From: Rhodeus uyekii
Lineage: Eukaryota > Chordata > Actinopteri > Cypriniformes > Acheilognathidae
Direction: 5' to 3'
Length of the DNA: 64,000 nucleotides
Assembly: GCA_037043235.1 (NCBI GenBank)
Contig: JAWRVZ010000040.1
Span: 1,676,501 to 1,740,500, forward strand
Part shown: positions 1 through 11,458 of the stretch, one piece after another
Position numbering within the stretch: position 1 is the stretch's first letter
Layout: every line of letters begins with the position of its first letter
The notes under the pieces: generated by a model
Seen by the model: only the letters and a program-made list of their open reading frames with translations
Told to the model about the DNA's origin: nothing
Databases searched by the model: none
Position numbers and translations under genes: made by a program

Positions 1-19
1 GCCTCTGGGCCTGGATGCC

Positions 20-1186
20 ATGAGACAGGGGTGGCCAAATCTACCCCTGTATGCTTTTCCCCCCGTAGCTCTGCTCCCGGGGGTTCTGGAGAAAGTTCGC
101 CGGGAGAAGGTCCGTCTCACATTAGTTGGTGTCCATCCTAGACGGCACTCCATGGGAGATTCCGGTCAGGAGGGACCTTCTGTCCCAGGCACAGGGGAGG
201 ATCTTCCATCCTCACCCAGAACTGTGGAAACTATGGGTCTGGCCCCTGATGGGGCCCAGCTCATAGAGTCTGGTCTCTCAGCCGAGGTTGTGGAGACCAT
301 TCTCCACTCCAGAGCCCCTTCCACGAGGAAACTCTACAAGTCTACAGGAAACAGCGAGAAGCAGCTGAACCCAGTTACCTGCCAGGTTGGCATCGTTCTG
401 GAGTTCCTGCAAGAAAAGTTCGCTGCAGGGCTGTCCCTCTCCACACTAAAGGTCTACGTGGCTGCCATAGCGGCTTATCATGTACCTTTAAGTGGTGCCT
501 CTTTGGGCAGGGACCCCCTCATTGTTTGTTTCCTTCGTGGCACTCAGAGGCTAAGGCCTGTGGTACGTTCAAGGGCCTTGGGACCTGTCCCTGGTGCTCC
601 AGGCTTGGTCCCAGGCCCCCTTTGAACCTCTCGAGGAGATTTCAGATAAAAACCTTACCCTAAAAGCACTCTTTCTGCTCGCCATCTCTTCTCTCAAGAG
701 GATTGGTGACCTCCAGGCCCTCTCCGTGGCCCCTTCATGTCTAGAGTTTTCGCCCGGGATGGCTAAAATACTCCTCTACCCGAGACCGGGGTATGTGCCT
801 AAGGTGCTTTCAAGCCCTATGCACCATATAGTACTGCAGGCCCTATGTCCTCCTCCATTCACTGATCATGACCAGGAGTTAAAGAACAAGGTTTGTCCAG
901 TGCGAGCCAGTGTTTCGGGGGCCCTAGGGGTTCCCCTGCCTCTAAGCCTACTATGAGCAGGTGGATAACGGATACTATTTCCCTGTCTTATGAGCTCGCA
1001 GGACAGCAATGTCCACTGTCTGTCCGTGCCCATTCTACCAGGAGCATGGCTGCCTCCAAAACCTTCTTCGCAGGGGCCTCCCTTGCGGACATTTGTAATG
1101 CGGCTAGCTGGTCCTCACCGCATACCTACATCAGGTTCTACCAACTAGACCTGAACCCCGGCTTGGGATCTTTGGCGTTGTCGTAG
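20..1186 (+). pseudogene. DIRS pol C-terminus and tyrosine recombinase, frameshifted
   Basis: Three overlapping open segments in different frames (20-625, 594-956, 893-1186) together make one protein end. The first begins with a stretch typical of the RNase H end of DIRS pol (LYAFPPVALLPGVL) and continues into the N-terminal DNA-binding part of the recombinase (from about GLSAEVVETIL, near 271). The second has the first catalytic Arg in LKRIGDLQAL (codon near 699). The third has the His and Arg of the HxxR box (AHSTR, codons near 1031 and 1040) and the nucleophile Tyr in IRFYQLD (near 1139). All expected recombinase catalytic residues are visible, but spread over frames, so no intact enzyme is made. 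Its role was cutting and joining DNA circles during integration. Confidence 0.85.
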
Positions 1187-1294
1187 GTTTCTACGTTTCG
1201 CTTAAGCATACTCCCGTACGTTGAGGCGGCGTGGGTATTCCTCGTTCCCAATCGCGTTCTAGATGCAGTGCAAGTTCCCTTGACAGGGAACGTT

Positions 1295-1591
1295 TCAGGT
1301 TACTGTCGTAACCATAGTTCCCTTAGAGGGAACGAGACACTGCGTCTCGCAGCCTCAGCTCCTACGCATGCCGGCCTGTTTACAACACTGTTCAAGCTAA
1401 CCCGCTTCCGAGTCGTGACGTGCCTTTATACTCCTGGCTCATGATGTGGTGACGTCATCACGGCGACGTACACTCCCGCACGTTGGTTTTATTGTGCTTC
1501 AAGAGATACACACGCTAAAGCGTTCCCAATCGCGTTCTAGACGCAGTGTCTCGTTCCCTCTAAGGGAACTATGGTTACGACAGTAACCTGA
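1295..1591. repeat. DIRS terminal repeat with 53-bp perfect inverted arms
   Basis: Positions 1295-1347 are the exact reverse complement of 1539-1591 over 53 bp, with a 191-bp spacer. A direct repeat starting CGTTCCCAATCGCG also occurs near 1243 and 1521. The block lies directly after the recombinase, as expected for the terminal and internal complementary repeats of DIRS. The same ACC(A/T)(T/A)AGTTCCC-type motif recurs at 20.4, 34.6, 34.7 and 36.2 kb. Confidence 0.8.
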
Positions 1592-4500
1592 GACTTTTTT
1601 TCGACTACCTCTGGAAGTGATTGAAAGTGGACAAGCTCAAAATATTTACACCTGTAAATAGTATTGTTCACTTTTGATCCGATGAATCAAAACACATCTT
1701 AAAACAGATGTAAACAGGGCCTGAGAGGTAATAATGTGACACAATTGCTTTACGTTTGATAAAAAATAACAAAACTGCACTTCACACTTTTAATACGAGC
1801 AGGTATAATTTCTGCATGAAAATACATTTTGATATATCATATTAAAATTAGTTACAAAATACAACTTAAATCATGAAGAGAACATTTGCAGATTCTCTTT
1901 AAAATGTCAATACGCATTTTAAAATGACAAATACATCTGTTATGTGGCCTCACAAAAACATTAGGACATTTATAAATTAAAATTGTTAGATATGTGTAAA
2001 AAAAAAAAGCGACGAAAAAAAAAATCTTTTTACATTAAAAAATTATATATATATAAGTAAATTCAAGTAAATTCAAGGTAAGGCCAAATATGTTACTACT
2101 TTTGACTTGATGATTATGCCTTCTTTACATCTTTACGTTGAAACATTTTTTTTTCCAAAACAATATAAAGCCAACGTGAATATGAATATGAAGAGTGCAT
2201 GGCACATGTGTTTTGGATTTAAAAAAAGTCCTTTTCTTTTTTTTGTGAATACTCTTGTATGTCATTGACCCTAAGACATTTACGAAATTGAAATAATTGT
2301 GTTTACAGGATCTTCCACCACTGCTCAGTCAACACAAACATCAAACATTTCTGAAGAGCGACTGCTGTTTGATTTAGTGATATTTAATTTTTAATGAATT
2401 CTGGTTGTGAATTTGATCCGCTGTGCAAATAATTTCAAATACCATTATGCTGCTTGTTGACAAGCATAGCGACAATCCTAAAACTTGCTGGGGACTCTGA
2501 AGCCAAAAACATGTGAGAGCAACACATCGGATTTACAACAAGCCAATAATACCGCCCTTAATGTTATCTAGTTTGAGACATTAGTGAATTTAAAATTAAA
2601 GGTACAGCTGGCTCAAACTTGCTATGTGCCCCACACAAATAGAATACTTACATCAATCAGGCTGCATGTGAAGTGCCATTGGAAGCGAGTTTGATGCTTG
2701 TTAGGCCCCGCATCAAAGACACATTGCATGCCCAAAAGCCATTTAGGTCCCAGGGAGCCAGTCCCTCTCACATCTCCTCTGCTCACTCTCATGTAGTTTC
2801 CACTGCTTAAAAACCATTAAAATGGAAAATATCGTCTAGATTCCCTTTCTGTTCATTTTTTTTTTTATTATTATTATTATTTAAGAGGCTTGCACTCTAA
2901 AACCAGAGAGGGATGGTTTTCTGGTCACAGAACTTTGCAAAGAAGAGTCCCACTTTACTTTTTTTTAAAAAAACAAAAAGCAAGCATATCAACCATAATT
3001 ATTGGGGCCAAATGGGGTCTGAATGTCAGCAAGGTGTATTCAGACTTCCAGACAAAAGCCTTGGAAAAGCAAAAGGGCTTTTGATTATGTTTCTGTTTAC
3101 AATGTGACATTTCCAGTGATCTTTGGTCATCACTCAGGGTATGTTCAGGCCGCTGCGGATCTGCATCAACTCCACAAAGGCACAAAGGATTAATCAGAAT
3201 GAATGAAAGTGTATGCAGACTCCTGCTGAGAGTGAACGGCGGCTACTTGCGCATTAATGCAATGTTAGAGAAAGAAAAATAGATTAGAGGCATCACAGTC
3301 CAAGCTCGTTCAATCAAATATTTAGCTTGGCTCAAGTTAAAGGGGGATGGGGGCGAGAAACAACTCATGAAATTAAGGAGTCCAAATTAAAAGCCTGATT
3401 CATATGCACTGTTTGTGTGACTGTCGGCAGTGTTGATGTTCAGATCTGAGGGTTTATCTAACCATTCCTTTGTGATGTTCTCTGCCCCAACACATTTAAG
3501 TATGACTAAGATCAGGTGGAATGGACCACGGCAGTGCATTTCTCCAGCGATTCCTTTTAAGACAGTTCAATAGAGCATGTGCTTGCGCTGAACTTTAAAA
3601 GGGCATTAAAAATGGCTTGGGGCTCTCCTGTGGTGAAGCCTTGTTGAATATTTCTAAGTGATGCTTTTGGAAATGCAAGCGCTATATCAGCACTCGCTCG
3701 CTAGGCCCATGAATCCATCCTGTGCTTTAATAAGATCGGATAGCACAAAGCGTTCATTCTCCAAAAACATCATCGCCTATACCTGATGGGAGAGAGGTTC
3801 CTGACGCAGCTCATCGGTGCATAGGCTAAATGAATTTTGGCGTTAGTGTTTTGGTGAAACCTTACCACCCTCAGGCAGCAAAGGTCAGGGTTAAATCCCC
3901 TCTCTTCATAATCCAACCTCACATCACTATAATTACTAACGAAATGACTGCACGAGGGGAGCAAGAGAGTGATGTGAGGAAATATACAGCATATAAAAGT
4001 CTGTCTCAAAGCAGAAGATAAGTTCTTATCTTAATCTACTGACTCCACTAGCTTAATTCATCAGACTGGACATGGCGAGGGAAAAAAAAAACGTTACTGG
4101 TTGCCAGTGTTAATAGGGACATCTTTTAAGCTTTGGAGAAGGTTCAAAAGGTTTATTGTGGGGAGGAGGCCGGGTATGTTGGTCCTTTAAATGATTGGCG
4201 ACAACGGCAATGCGAGTTCCTCGCAAGTGGTATTCCTGCTAAGAGCCACTAATTAGCGCCTTATCATTCGCCAAATAGCTGCGCCACAGACAGAACCGGC
4301 CAGTAACAGTATTTATAGTGTAGCTCTTGCAACTGAACATTGAGAGTGTTCAGAAAGTATTTAGCTTGTGCCATATTTTGTGGGGTAATGACATTTGTGC
4401 CTCAGATTGCGATATTTCACCACCTTGACAAATCTTAGATCACCTCAAAGGAATATTCCAGGTTTAACGTCTCAAACAAAAGCATTTGTGGAATAATGTA

Positions 4501-6470
4501 GCTTATTATTAAAAAAAATATATATAATTTCAAGTTGTCCTTCATTTACTAAAGAAATGTGGTTATGCTGAAGTTAAATTTGACCAAGTTTTGGAGAGTT
4601 TAAATGCAGAAATGTGAAGCATAGCAAAAATATTTTATAATTTAGTTTTTTTTTCTCTCTAGAGTTTCAGACATTACATAGAAATTAAAAAATAAAACTG
4701 GATAGCCTAGTTAGCAATTAATTTTTAAGTAAGAAAAATCGAAATAATCTTTTTAGTCCTATCGATTGATCTTGTTGCATTTACAGTCAAATGTACAAAA
4801 AAAAAAAACAGGAAGACAACATAATTAAAAGAAGATTTCAGTCAAGTACTACAATTCAAGAATCATACTCTTCTCAATCTCTAATGAGAATCGCTGTTTT
4901 AGGAGAGAGCAGATTTGCTTTGACCTCCTTCACCTCTCAGCATTTGCTCTACAACAGAGCCAATTAAAATCACACCAAAGACACACTTTCTCATAGCACC
5001 TTCCCCCTTAGCAACAATTACTTCCTGAAAGTAAATAATACAACTCCGTTCACACCCCAAAGCATGGCCAAACAAATGTTCCACTGTCTGTCCAACTCCT
5101 TAGCTGATGGTAGGGTTGTTGTTGTTTTTTTCTGAATGCGCTGACTAACTCAGTTTAAGATTGCGCACACACAGTCTGTCTAATTTGCAGCACTACGAAT
5201 TACATTGGTGACATAACGGGACCAGCTGCATCTCTTTCAGTCCAGAACGTCTACAAAAACACAGTCCAAAGCCATTGCTGGACCGGTACTGAAGAAGTAA
5301 AAACATTAAATGATAGAAAACTGAGAAGAAGAAAAATGACTGAGAAATGTTCGCCGATAGAGGATAAGAAACAAGTGTGAGGGCAAATCTCTTAAGATTA
5401 ATTTGAAGCTCACTGGATTGTGATTCAGTTTCTTTAATTAATTTTAGAATTATTTTAACTGCTTTGTTAATGTATTCCTAAAGGGATTGAGCTGCTAGCG
5501 ATTTTTTTTCTTTCTTTTTTCTTCCTTTTTTCAAGCAGTGAACAAAAGCTCTACACATCTCTCTTGACATTCACACAACTCTAAATTTGCCGGTGTCGGC
5601 ATGCAATCGTTCATGTCGGGTGAAATTTGTCTCGCTAGAACACCGTGTTACTTGGAGATGATTTCTGTGTTCGGGTGAGACAACTTGACAGAAAATCTTT
5701 GAGATTTCAGGAATAATAATGATGGAAGCAGAATTAAGTGAGGGGTGTTGGAGACTACATCCCAGCACTTTGAGATACTTTTAACATATAAATTGCTCTT
5801 CATCCATCCAACCGCTCTGTTAAATCCATCAAAGCTGCCTGCAAAATGACACTGAGTTTGTGAAGACATAAAAAGAGAGAGAAAAAATATCAAAGAAACC
5901 ACAATTTTACAATCACCTACACTTTTTAAGGGATTCATCCAGAAAGTGCAGCACCACTGCAGTGGTCCAAGTCATTGTTGTTTCAGAGGTGATATTATAG
6001 CAGATGAGAAATATCGCCACTCAAAGTCTTTTTAAAAGCATTTTTCAGGGTTTAAGCCCATCATGTGTCTGTGTTAGTGACTATATAGGGGTAGAAGCCT
6101 TAGGACCAATACGCTGATCCTCTTTCCCTCTAATGTGTTTTGAAAGGGCAGTTGAGCTCTGTACTGGAATGAGAGTGACATTTATTTTCAGTCCCTCAGA
6201 CACATGTTTTTGTCAGATGGCCAAAACAGAGCAGCTTCTGAAAAACTTGATCATGCTGCTAAAGGTACAGAAATCCGAATAAAACAGGGTGGATACTTGT
6301 TGGATCGGTGTTTCCAGGCGAGTCCCTCTGGATCTATTGGGGCCTGAAAATGGAAATAAAAAATGTAATGTAATAATCATGTTGTCGGGGAATGCATAAC
6401 AGAACATGACTGTAACAGTAGTATAAAAATGTTTACATGAATGAGCATGGATCAAACTCATGGGATTTCA
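1592..6470. other. AT-rich non-coding stretch
   Basis: No convincing exon or gene is seen. Open frames are short and unlike known proteins. Homopolymer A and T runs are common. A GC-richer block near 4180-4330 contains a TAATTAG motif and looks like a possible conserved non-coding element, but conservation cannot be judged here. A splice-acceptor-like sequence followed by a short open frame occurs on the minus strand near 6250-6345; it was not accepted as a gene. Confidence 0.5.
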
Positions 6471-6474
6471 TATT

Positions 6475-6800
6475 TTATTGGGGTATTCCACAGACATAAA
6501 GATTTTTGTTCAGTACAATCTCCTATCCTTAAAAATATGCACACAAACATGTTGGGTTTTCATGTTTTATGGAACTTTCCATAGAAATAATGATTTTATT
6601 CTGTACAGTCTGTATCTTCTATATTCTCTCTTCATCTCTAACCTTACCCCTAAACCTACACATCACAGAATCCTTTCAGCATTTCAGGGTTTTCAAAAAA
6701 CATCACTTAGCATAATGGAATACTAAGTTTTAATAAGAAACTAGCTTTCCTCATAGGGACCAAAAATGGGGAAAAGGTTTTTGGTATATTGCCATCTTTG
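6475..6800 (+). mobile_element. Interspersed repeat fragment of a common fish family
   Basis: The stretch reads through a block (GGTTTTCATGTTTTATGG, ACTTTCCATAGA, then CCTTACCCCTAAACCTACAC) that I recognise as a very common teleost interspersed repeat; the superfamily is uncertain. An inverted copy of the same block occurs near 63640-63760 in this window. It contains no gene. Confidence 0.5.
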
Positions 6801-7001
6801 TGGGAACTTTTTGTCCTGATAACATAACAACAGACAAATTACAGCTTTGTTAAAAAATATCTCTGTATCTCTTTGTTCACAGAATGTTATTTAGATTTTC
6901 TTTTGTCTTGTTCCTATGTTCTGTTCCAGTGTGTTTAAGTTGCTGTTCCATTTGTTTCTATTGCCATTTTGTTTCTTTTCATAGTTACCCTTGTTTGTAA
7001 T

Positions 7002-7322
7002 TGTGGCGAGCAGGGCGGGGTCGAGGGACCGTGAGAGCGTCACGAGAGCCGGTGGCGTGATGGATAATGAGCGACACCTGCGAGCCATCGGTCTCTCGTC
7101 TCACGGAGGAGCGGAGGCTTAAAAGGAGGAGCGACGACAGTGAAGACGAGAGAGGACCAGGCCTGGGACTTTATGTTATGTTTTGTGTGGGCGGCGGTCG
7201 ACCGCGAGGGGCCGCCGCCATTACTTTCGTTTTGAGTTTATGTTTTATTTTCACCATTAAAGTGTGTTTAAATGTCTGCCGGTTCCCGCCTCCTTCCTCC
7301 CTGAACGTTAAACATTGTTACA
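7002..7322 (+). repeat. 5' LTR of the short LTR element
   Basis: TG...CA bounded, 321 bp. A CTTAAAAGG stretch near 7118-7126 could serve as a TATA-like box and ATTAAA at 7256-7261 as a polyadenylation signal, which is the usual U3-R layout. It is identical to 7982-8302. Its first nine bases (TGTGGCGAG) are also the first bases of the solo LTR at 24376-24752 read on the minus strand, so the two may belong to related families. Confidence 0.9.
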
Positions 7323-7323
7323 C

Positions 7324-7341
7324 TGGTGCCGAAACCCGGGA
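7324..7341 (+). other. Primer-binding site, tRNA-Phe type
   Basis: TGGTGCCGAAACCCGGGA starts one base after the 5' LTR. It is complementary to the 3' end of vertebrate tRNA-Phe including the CCA tail (18 matches, from memory of the tRNA sequence). Position and sequence together identify it as the start site of minus-strand DNA synthesis. Confidence 0.85.
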
Positions 7342-7981
7342 GGTTGGAGGGACACGCTGTCGGAGAGCCCTCGCTGCTGGGAGGACTCGCGGTGCTGCGA
7401 AGGTCGGGCAGCGCGAGAGGGTGAAAACCGCGAGCGTCTGTCCGAGGCGGTGGTGCTGGAGCGAGAGAGGATCGACTGGGACGGCGAGCTAGAGACCGCG
7501 CTCCTGGGACGAGGTGGGAGGCTGCCGTCTGCGAGGGAGCGGAGGAGTCGTCCCGTTTGCCAGCGCGCCGAAAGCCTGCTGCCGTCCGCCATGCTGGGGA
7601 GGAGCAGGAAACGGGGGACTCGCTGCCGGCTGCCCTCGAGAGGAGTCGTCGCCGGCCGCCAGGAGGCGGAGGAGCGCCAAGCCGTCCAGCGATCAGCGTC
7701 CGGTGCCACCGCATGGCGCCGCGAGGAAGTCTCTCGGTCAGTCGAGGACCGAGAGTCAGCGTGTCTGGGAACCGGACCAAGATTATTTTTTTCTTTCTTT
7801 TTCCTCTCTCCCCTCTCTCGTCACTGTCGCTCCTCTTGTCTCCGTTTCCTTTTCCCTCGCCTCGTCTGTCCTTACCCCCAGGTACCGCGGCCGCCGTGAT
7901 CGGGCCCCCCCGGAGGAGGGGGGGGGGGAGTAGAGCGCAGTCTCGGGAGTACCCCCCGGCCTGCGAAGGGCGTTGGGGGTA
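7342..7981 (+). other. Internal GC-rich non-coding domain of the short LTR element
   Basis: The region is GC-rich, unlike the AT-rich surroundings, so several frames are open on both strands by composition alone. None has a retroviral-type motif. A pyrimidine-rich run lies at 7787-7870. A G run at 7912-7930 and a purine-rich stretch at 7965-7980 precede the 3' LTR; the latter could act as polypurine tract. Confidence 0.7.
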
Positions 7982-8302
7982 TGTGGCGAGCAGGGCGGGG
8001 TCGAGGGACCGTGAGAGCGTCACGAGAGCCGGTGGCGTGATGGATAATGAGCGACACCTGCGAGCCATCGGTCTCTCGTCTCACGGAGGAGCGGAGGCTT
8101 AAAAGGAGGAGCGACGACAGTGAAGACGAGAGAGGACCAGGCCTGGGACTTTATGTTATGTTTTGTGTGGGCGGCGGTCGACCGCGAGGGGCCGCCGCCA
8201 TTACTTTCGTTTTGAGTTTATGTTTTATTTTCACCATTAAAGTGTGTTTAAATGTCTGCCGGTTCCCGCCTCCTTCCTCCCTGAACGTTAAACATTGTTA
8301 CA
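7982..8302 (+). repeat. 3' LTR of the short LTR element
   Basis: Exact copy of 7002-7322. It is followed by the target duplication GTAAT at 8303-8307. Confidence 0.9.
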
Positions 8303-8359
8303 GTAATCTTGTCAACTTATCAGTTGCTCCTGTCACTCATTAGTCCCTTGTCATCCACG

Positions 8360-8477
8360 CAGTGGTCCCCAACCCCCGGTCCGCGGCCCGGTACCAGTCC
8401 GTGGATGAAATGGTACTGTGGCGTTGTAGCTTCACCCCCCGTCAATAATCGCGCACAAAAAAGGTTGGGGTCCACTT
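8360..8477. mobile_element. hAT-type MITE, about 118 bp
   Basis: The ends CAGTGGTCCCCAACC and GGTTGGGGTCCACTT form imperfect terminal inverted repeats. Repeats starting CAGTGGTCCCCAACC are typical of short non-autonomous hAT elements in vertebrates. No clear 8-bp duplication is left. Confidence 0.6.
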
Positions 8478-8489
8478 TCCGTCATCATG

Positions 8490-10010
8490 TGATCATTGCC
8501 TTGTGTTAATATTTTGTGCTGGTGTTTCTCTTTATTATTCCTAGTATGTATTGAATGGGATTACATCATTCATCTATGTAAAGCATCTTGTTTTGGATTT
8601 ATCAACTCAAGGCAGAACATAATTAAATTTGGAATATAATTTTTTTCCCCCACACTTTACATGTCCTTGGGGAATTGCTTGAAAAATGCCAATGTATATG
8701 AATCGTTGTGTTAATTCTGGCAGGTCATGTCAGTCAAACTCACATCAGCTGACCCATGTCTACCTGTACACAACGCTTATTATTAACGCTTTGGTATTTT
8801 CAGCCGCAATGAACTTGAACATGCAAATAATCCACATTGATCATAACCTGCCTGATTTGGAAGTGACCTGAGTTAGCATTGCTTCTGCTGTATTAAGGGA
8901 CTCACTGAATGTGTACTAATGTGACTGCCTCAAGAATAAAGTACATCAACCACCCATGTCACAGCTGACTATCTTTTCACTCTCCATTCATCTCTGAATA
9001 TCTTCACAATCTAAGGTAAGTTCTTTGATCAGGTTATTGGCAAAATACTTGTTGGTTAAGACTATCCATGTTGCTTAGGCTTATCTAGTGGTTTTCGGTA
9101 AAATGCTTGTGCTAGGCTTTAGCAATGTTTTTAACCTGATACTTTTGCTATTGGGAATGTGTGCTGCATGTGTGCTACTTATCTGCCGTCATTGGCAACA
9201 TGCTGTGATTTAACCTGTCAAGTCAAGTCACCTTTATTTATATAACACTATATAACACAGAATAAAGCAGCTTTGTGGTGATTTTATTGTGACATTAAAT
9301 AACAATTTTGGAGCGAATGGAATCAATTCTGGTGTGGGACTATAAGCAGTCGTTATTTAGCTGAAGTCAGTTAAATGTTGATTCTGTTTGGGTACTGGCA
9401 CATGTTTGTTCTTAATGCTATCTAGTTGTTATTGGAAACATTGTATTTTAGCTGTGTGTTTTAAATGTGTGCTCCTTAAGGCTCATCTGGTTTTGGAAAC
9501 ATGTTTTTTTCTTTATGCTATCCATTTATACGGCAAACATGCTGTGTTAAAGTTACCTTGTGGCTTAAAGCTTATCTATAGTATCAGCAACATACTTGTG
9601 CTTAAATACAAGTAGGTATGTTTCACAAAAGAGGTCTCTTATTCAAACTTTAACAACATTATAGCTTGATGATCCTGTGAAGGAGTGTAGAATCGTGGGA
9701 GTCATCAATTTCACCTCCACAGCCAATAGAATCAGTTAGTTGGGAGCAGAAATCATGTTCATGTACACACTGTAATTTCATTGTTTTGCTGAATGCTGCA
9801 TCAAACTCTACCACTAGGACTACCACTAGGTTTAATACCAGCCTGTGATTATACCACAAACTCATTGTATTCGTTTTTTCTGCCACTGGGGGTGTAAGCT
9901 GCCCAGAATAAATTACAATTAATTAACTAATAAATTACAATTATTTTAAATTTGAATACAGCAGCACACTTGTTGCAAATATGTCCTTGCTTGATTCAGA
10001 TTAGGGTGAG
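8490..10010. other. Non-coding stretch with a short LINE tail
   Basis: AT-rich, with no gene recognised. A LINE 3' tail in reverse orientation lies at 9217-9284. The words 'gtgct...taaggct' and 'tttggaaacatg' recur loosely from 9050 to 9600, hinting at an old degenerate repeat. Confidence 0.4.
9217..9284 (-). mobile_element. 3' tail of an L2/CR1-type LINE (or SINE sharing it)
   Basis: Read on the minus strand it is an AAGCTGCTTT block followed by ATATAAATAAAGGTGACTTGACTTGAC. This matches the last 70 bases of the LINE at 59440-59508, including the TTGAC repeat. Either a strongly 5'-truncated LINE copy or a SINE that borrowed the tail would explain it. Confidence 0.7.
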
Positions 10011-10499
10011 GCTTCCCCTATACGATTGTATCTATGATGCTCAATATGTAGATCTGTCATCTCCCTAGCCGTTCACCCTTGGATGATGAGATGAAAAAAT
10101 CTTTTTATTGGATTGTGGCCATCTATCAATATCCAGTAGACCTCCTAGACACCCATGACTTAGCTTCAACCTGCCTGAGTAATGGAAGACAGCGCCCACC
10201 ATCGCCTTGGAGCCAAAGTACCACAAAGTCCGACAAGGGGTGTGAGCCATCACCACTGTCCATCTCTGTGGGAGTCCTCGAGAAGTTTGAATGGATGGAA
10301 GCAAGCCATCTGCGCCCTCCTGGAACCGAAAGTTAGTATTGACTGGGTATATGATTATAGAGAATTGGATTCTTTGTGCCCCTTGATCGTACCAGAACAC
10401 ATATCATCTTCTTCAGTTCAACTATCCCCAACACTTCTTCAGTCTGCAGTTGAGTAGATTTTGATTTCAGTTGGAATCTGTTCTATTCTACACAGTCAT

Positions 10500-10544
<45 letters not shown>

Positions 10545-11458
10545 GTCATGACTGCCCTTTCATCCCTTTATTCCCTCGGACAAGGTTTTGTGTCCAAATG
10601 GCAATCTCTTTTTTGATTGTCGCCAGAGTGTCACCTGGCGTCCTGGTCATGCTCTGAGTCAGTACCATAAGACTGCTACTTCTGTCATTTCCATCATGGC
10701 TCCACCTTTGCTCCTGCCTGTTTATTTTTGTTTTATTCTTGTTTTATTCTGTTTATTCACCTTCTCACCCACCCCCAAAGCCCCCACCATCCATCCCTTG
10801 TCTCTTCTGTTTTAACGCAAGGTTGTGCTTTTGTGGAGGTTGTTGCTCATTGTGGATTCTCTCAGCTGATGTAAGGGTGCATCCAACAGTGTTACGTCAG
10901 TTCCTGAAAGTGTTCCCGCAAGTGTTTTCCCCCTCTAAAAGAGCAGCATGGGCAGTTGGTGTTTTTCCATCTATGTGTTTCTGGTTACGGTCATTTCCTG
11001 ACCTCTGGGCAAACGGCACTCTGAGAGAGTGTTCGTATATGGTGCATGTTCTCATGGTGAGAGAATGTCCATATCCATGCTATCACACCAAACTTCCACC
11101 AAACATTCAGCCCTTGGTCAGATCTTGTCATTTTCCGGGGCAGACTGCCAAGTGTCAAGTGTCAAGGCATATTTTTGCCACAACAGATACCTCCAACACG
11201 AGCTGAGGTGCCATATGCAATGAGGCAGACCCAGACCTCACGTTACTGTATCCCATTTGCTCACTTCATGTTTATGTGGTCCGCACACAGAGCTTCAGAA
11301 GCTCTGAGCAGCTTTTTGCCTACTTTGGAGGCCAGCAGAAGGGAAAGGCCAAAGGATCCTGAATCGAGTTCTTTCGGTGGTCAGCTGTGGTGGAGGTATC
11401 ATGAGCATGCCCAGTTGGTCATTCCTTGTACTGGGCTAGATGCTCATATGATGTGTTT
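10010..11458. other. Degenerate repeat-derived DNA, unassigned
   Basis: GC-richer than its surroundings, with several short open frames on both strands and no intact protein. A piece ending GLDAHMMCFC (near 11440) resembles the Cys-rich part of fish DIRS-type gag proteins, but the match is too short to be sure. Most likely this is old retroelement DNA. Confidence 0.4.
10514..10542 (+). repeat. Run of 29 G after a short GT repeat
   Basis: A (TG)n tract runs directly into 29 consecutive G. It may be a real G-quadruplex-forming tract or a sequencing or gap artefact. Confidence 0.8.

Larger units (their letters stand above)
1..1591 (+). mobile_element. 3' end of a degenerate DIRS-type retroelement
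   Basis: The segment enters from the left edge of the window and runs on the plus strand. It carries the end of the reverse transcriptase/RNase H region, then a broken tyrosine recombinase, then a terminal repeat block with a perfect 53-bp inverted repeat (1295-1347 and 1539-1591). This order, with no LTR and no integrase, is the layout of DIRS elements, which integrate through a tyrosine recombinase. The 5' part lies outside the window. Related minus-strand copies occur at 20.4-28 kb and 34.6-39.9 kb. The element is dead because its coding region has changed frame at least twice. Confidence 0.85.
7002..8302 (+). mobile_element. Short LTR retroelement with identical LTRs (TRIM-like)
   Basis: Two 321-bp direct repeats (7002-7322 and 7982-8302) start with TGTGGCGAG and end with TTACA. 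They flank a 659-bp internal region. The two LTRs read identically base for base. The element is bounded by a perfect 5-bp target duplication GTAAT (6997-7001 and 8303-8307). A primer site complementary to tRNA-Phe follows the first LTR. No gag, protease, reverse transcriptase or integrase motif is found in the internal part, although some GC-rich frames are open by chance. It must therefore have moved using proteins of another element. Identical LTRs mean very recent insertion. Total length is 1301 bp, in the range of TRIM-type elements. Confidence 0.9.

Noticed and set aside
6250..6345. Minus-strand acceptor with short frame (PIDPEGLAWKHRSNKYPP...)
   Set aside because: Looks mildly exon-like, but two phases are open and no partner exon or known protein was recognised.
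7268..8102. Long open frames on both strands (up to about 266 codons) in the 7-8 kb element
   Set aside because: The region is GC-rich, which keeps all frames open; frames overlap each other and run from internal region into LTR, with Arg/Pro/Ser-rich sequence and no recognisable domain.
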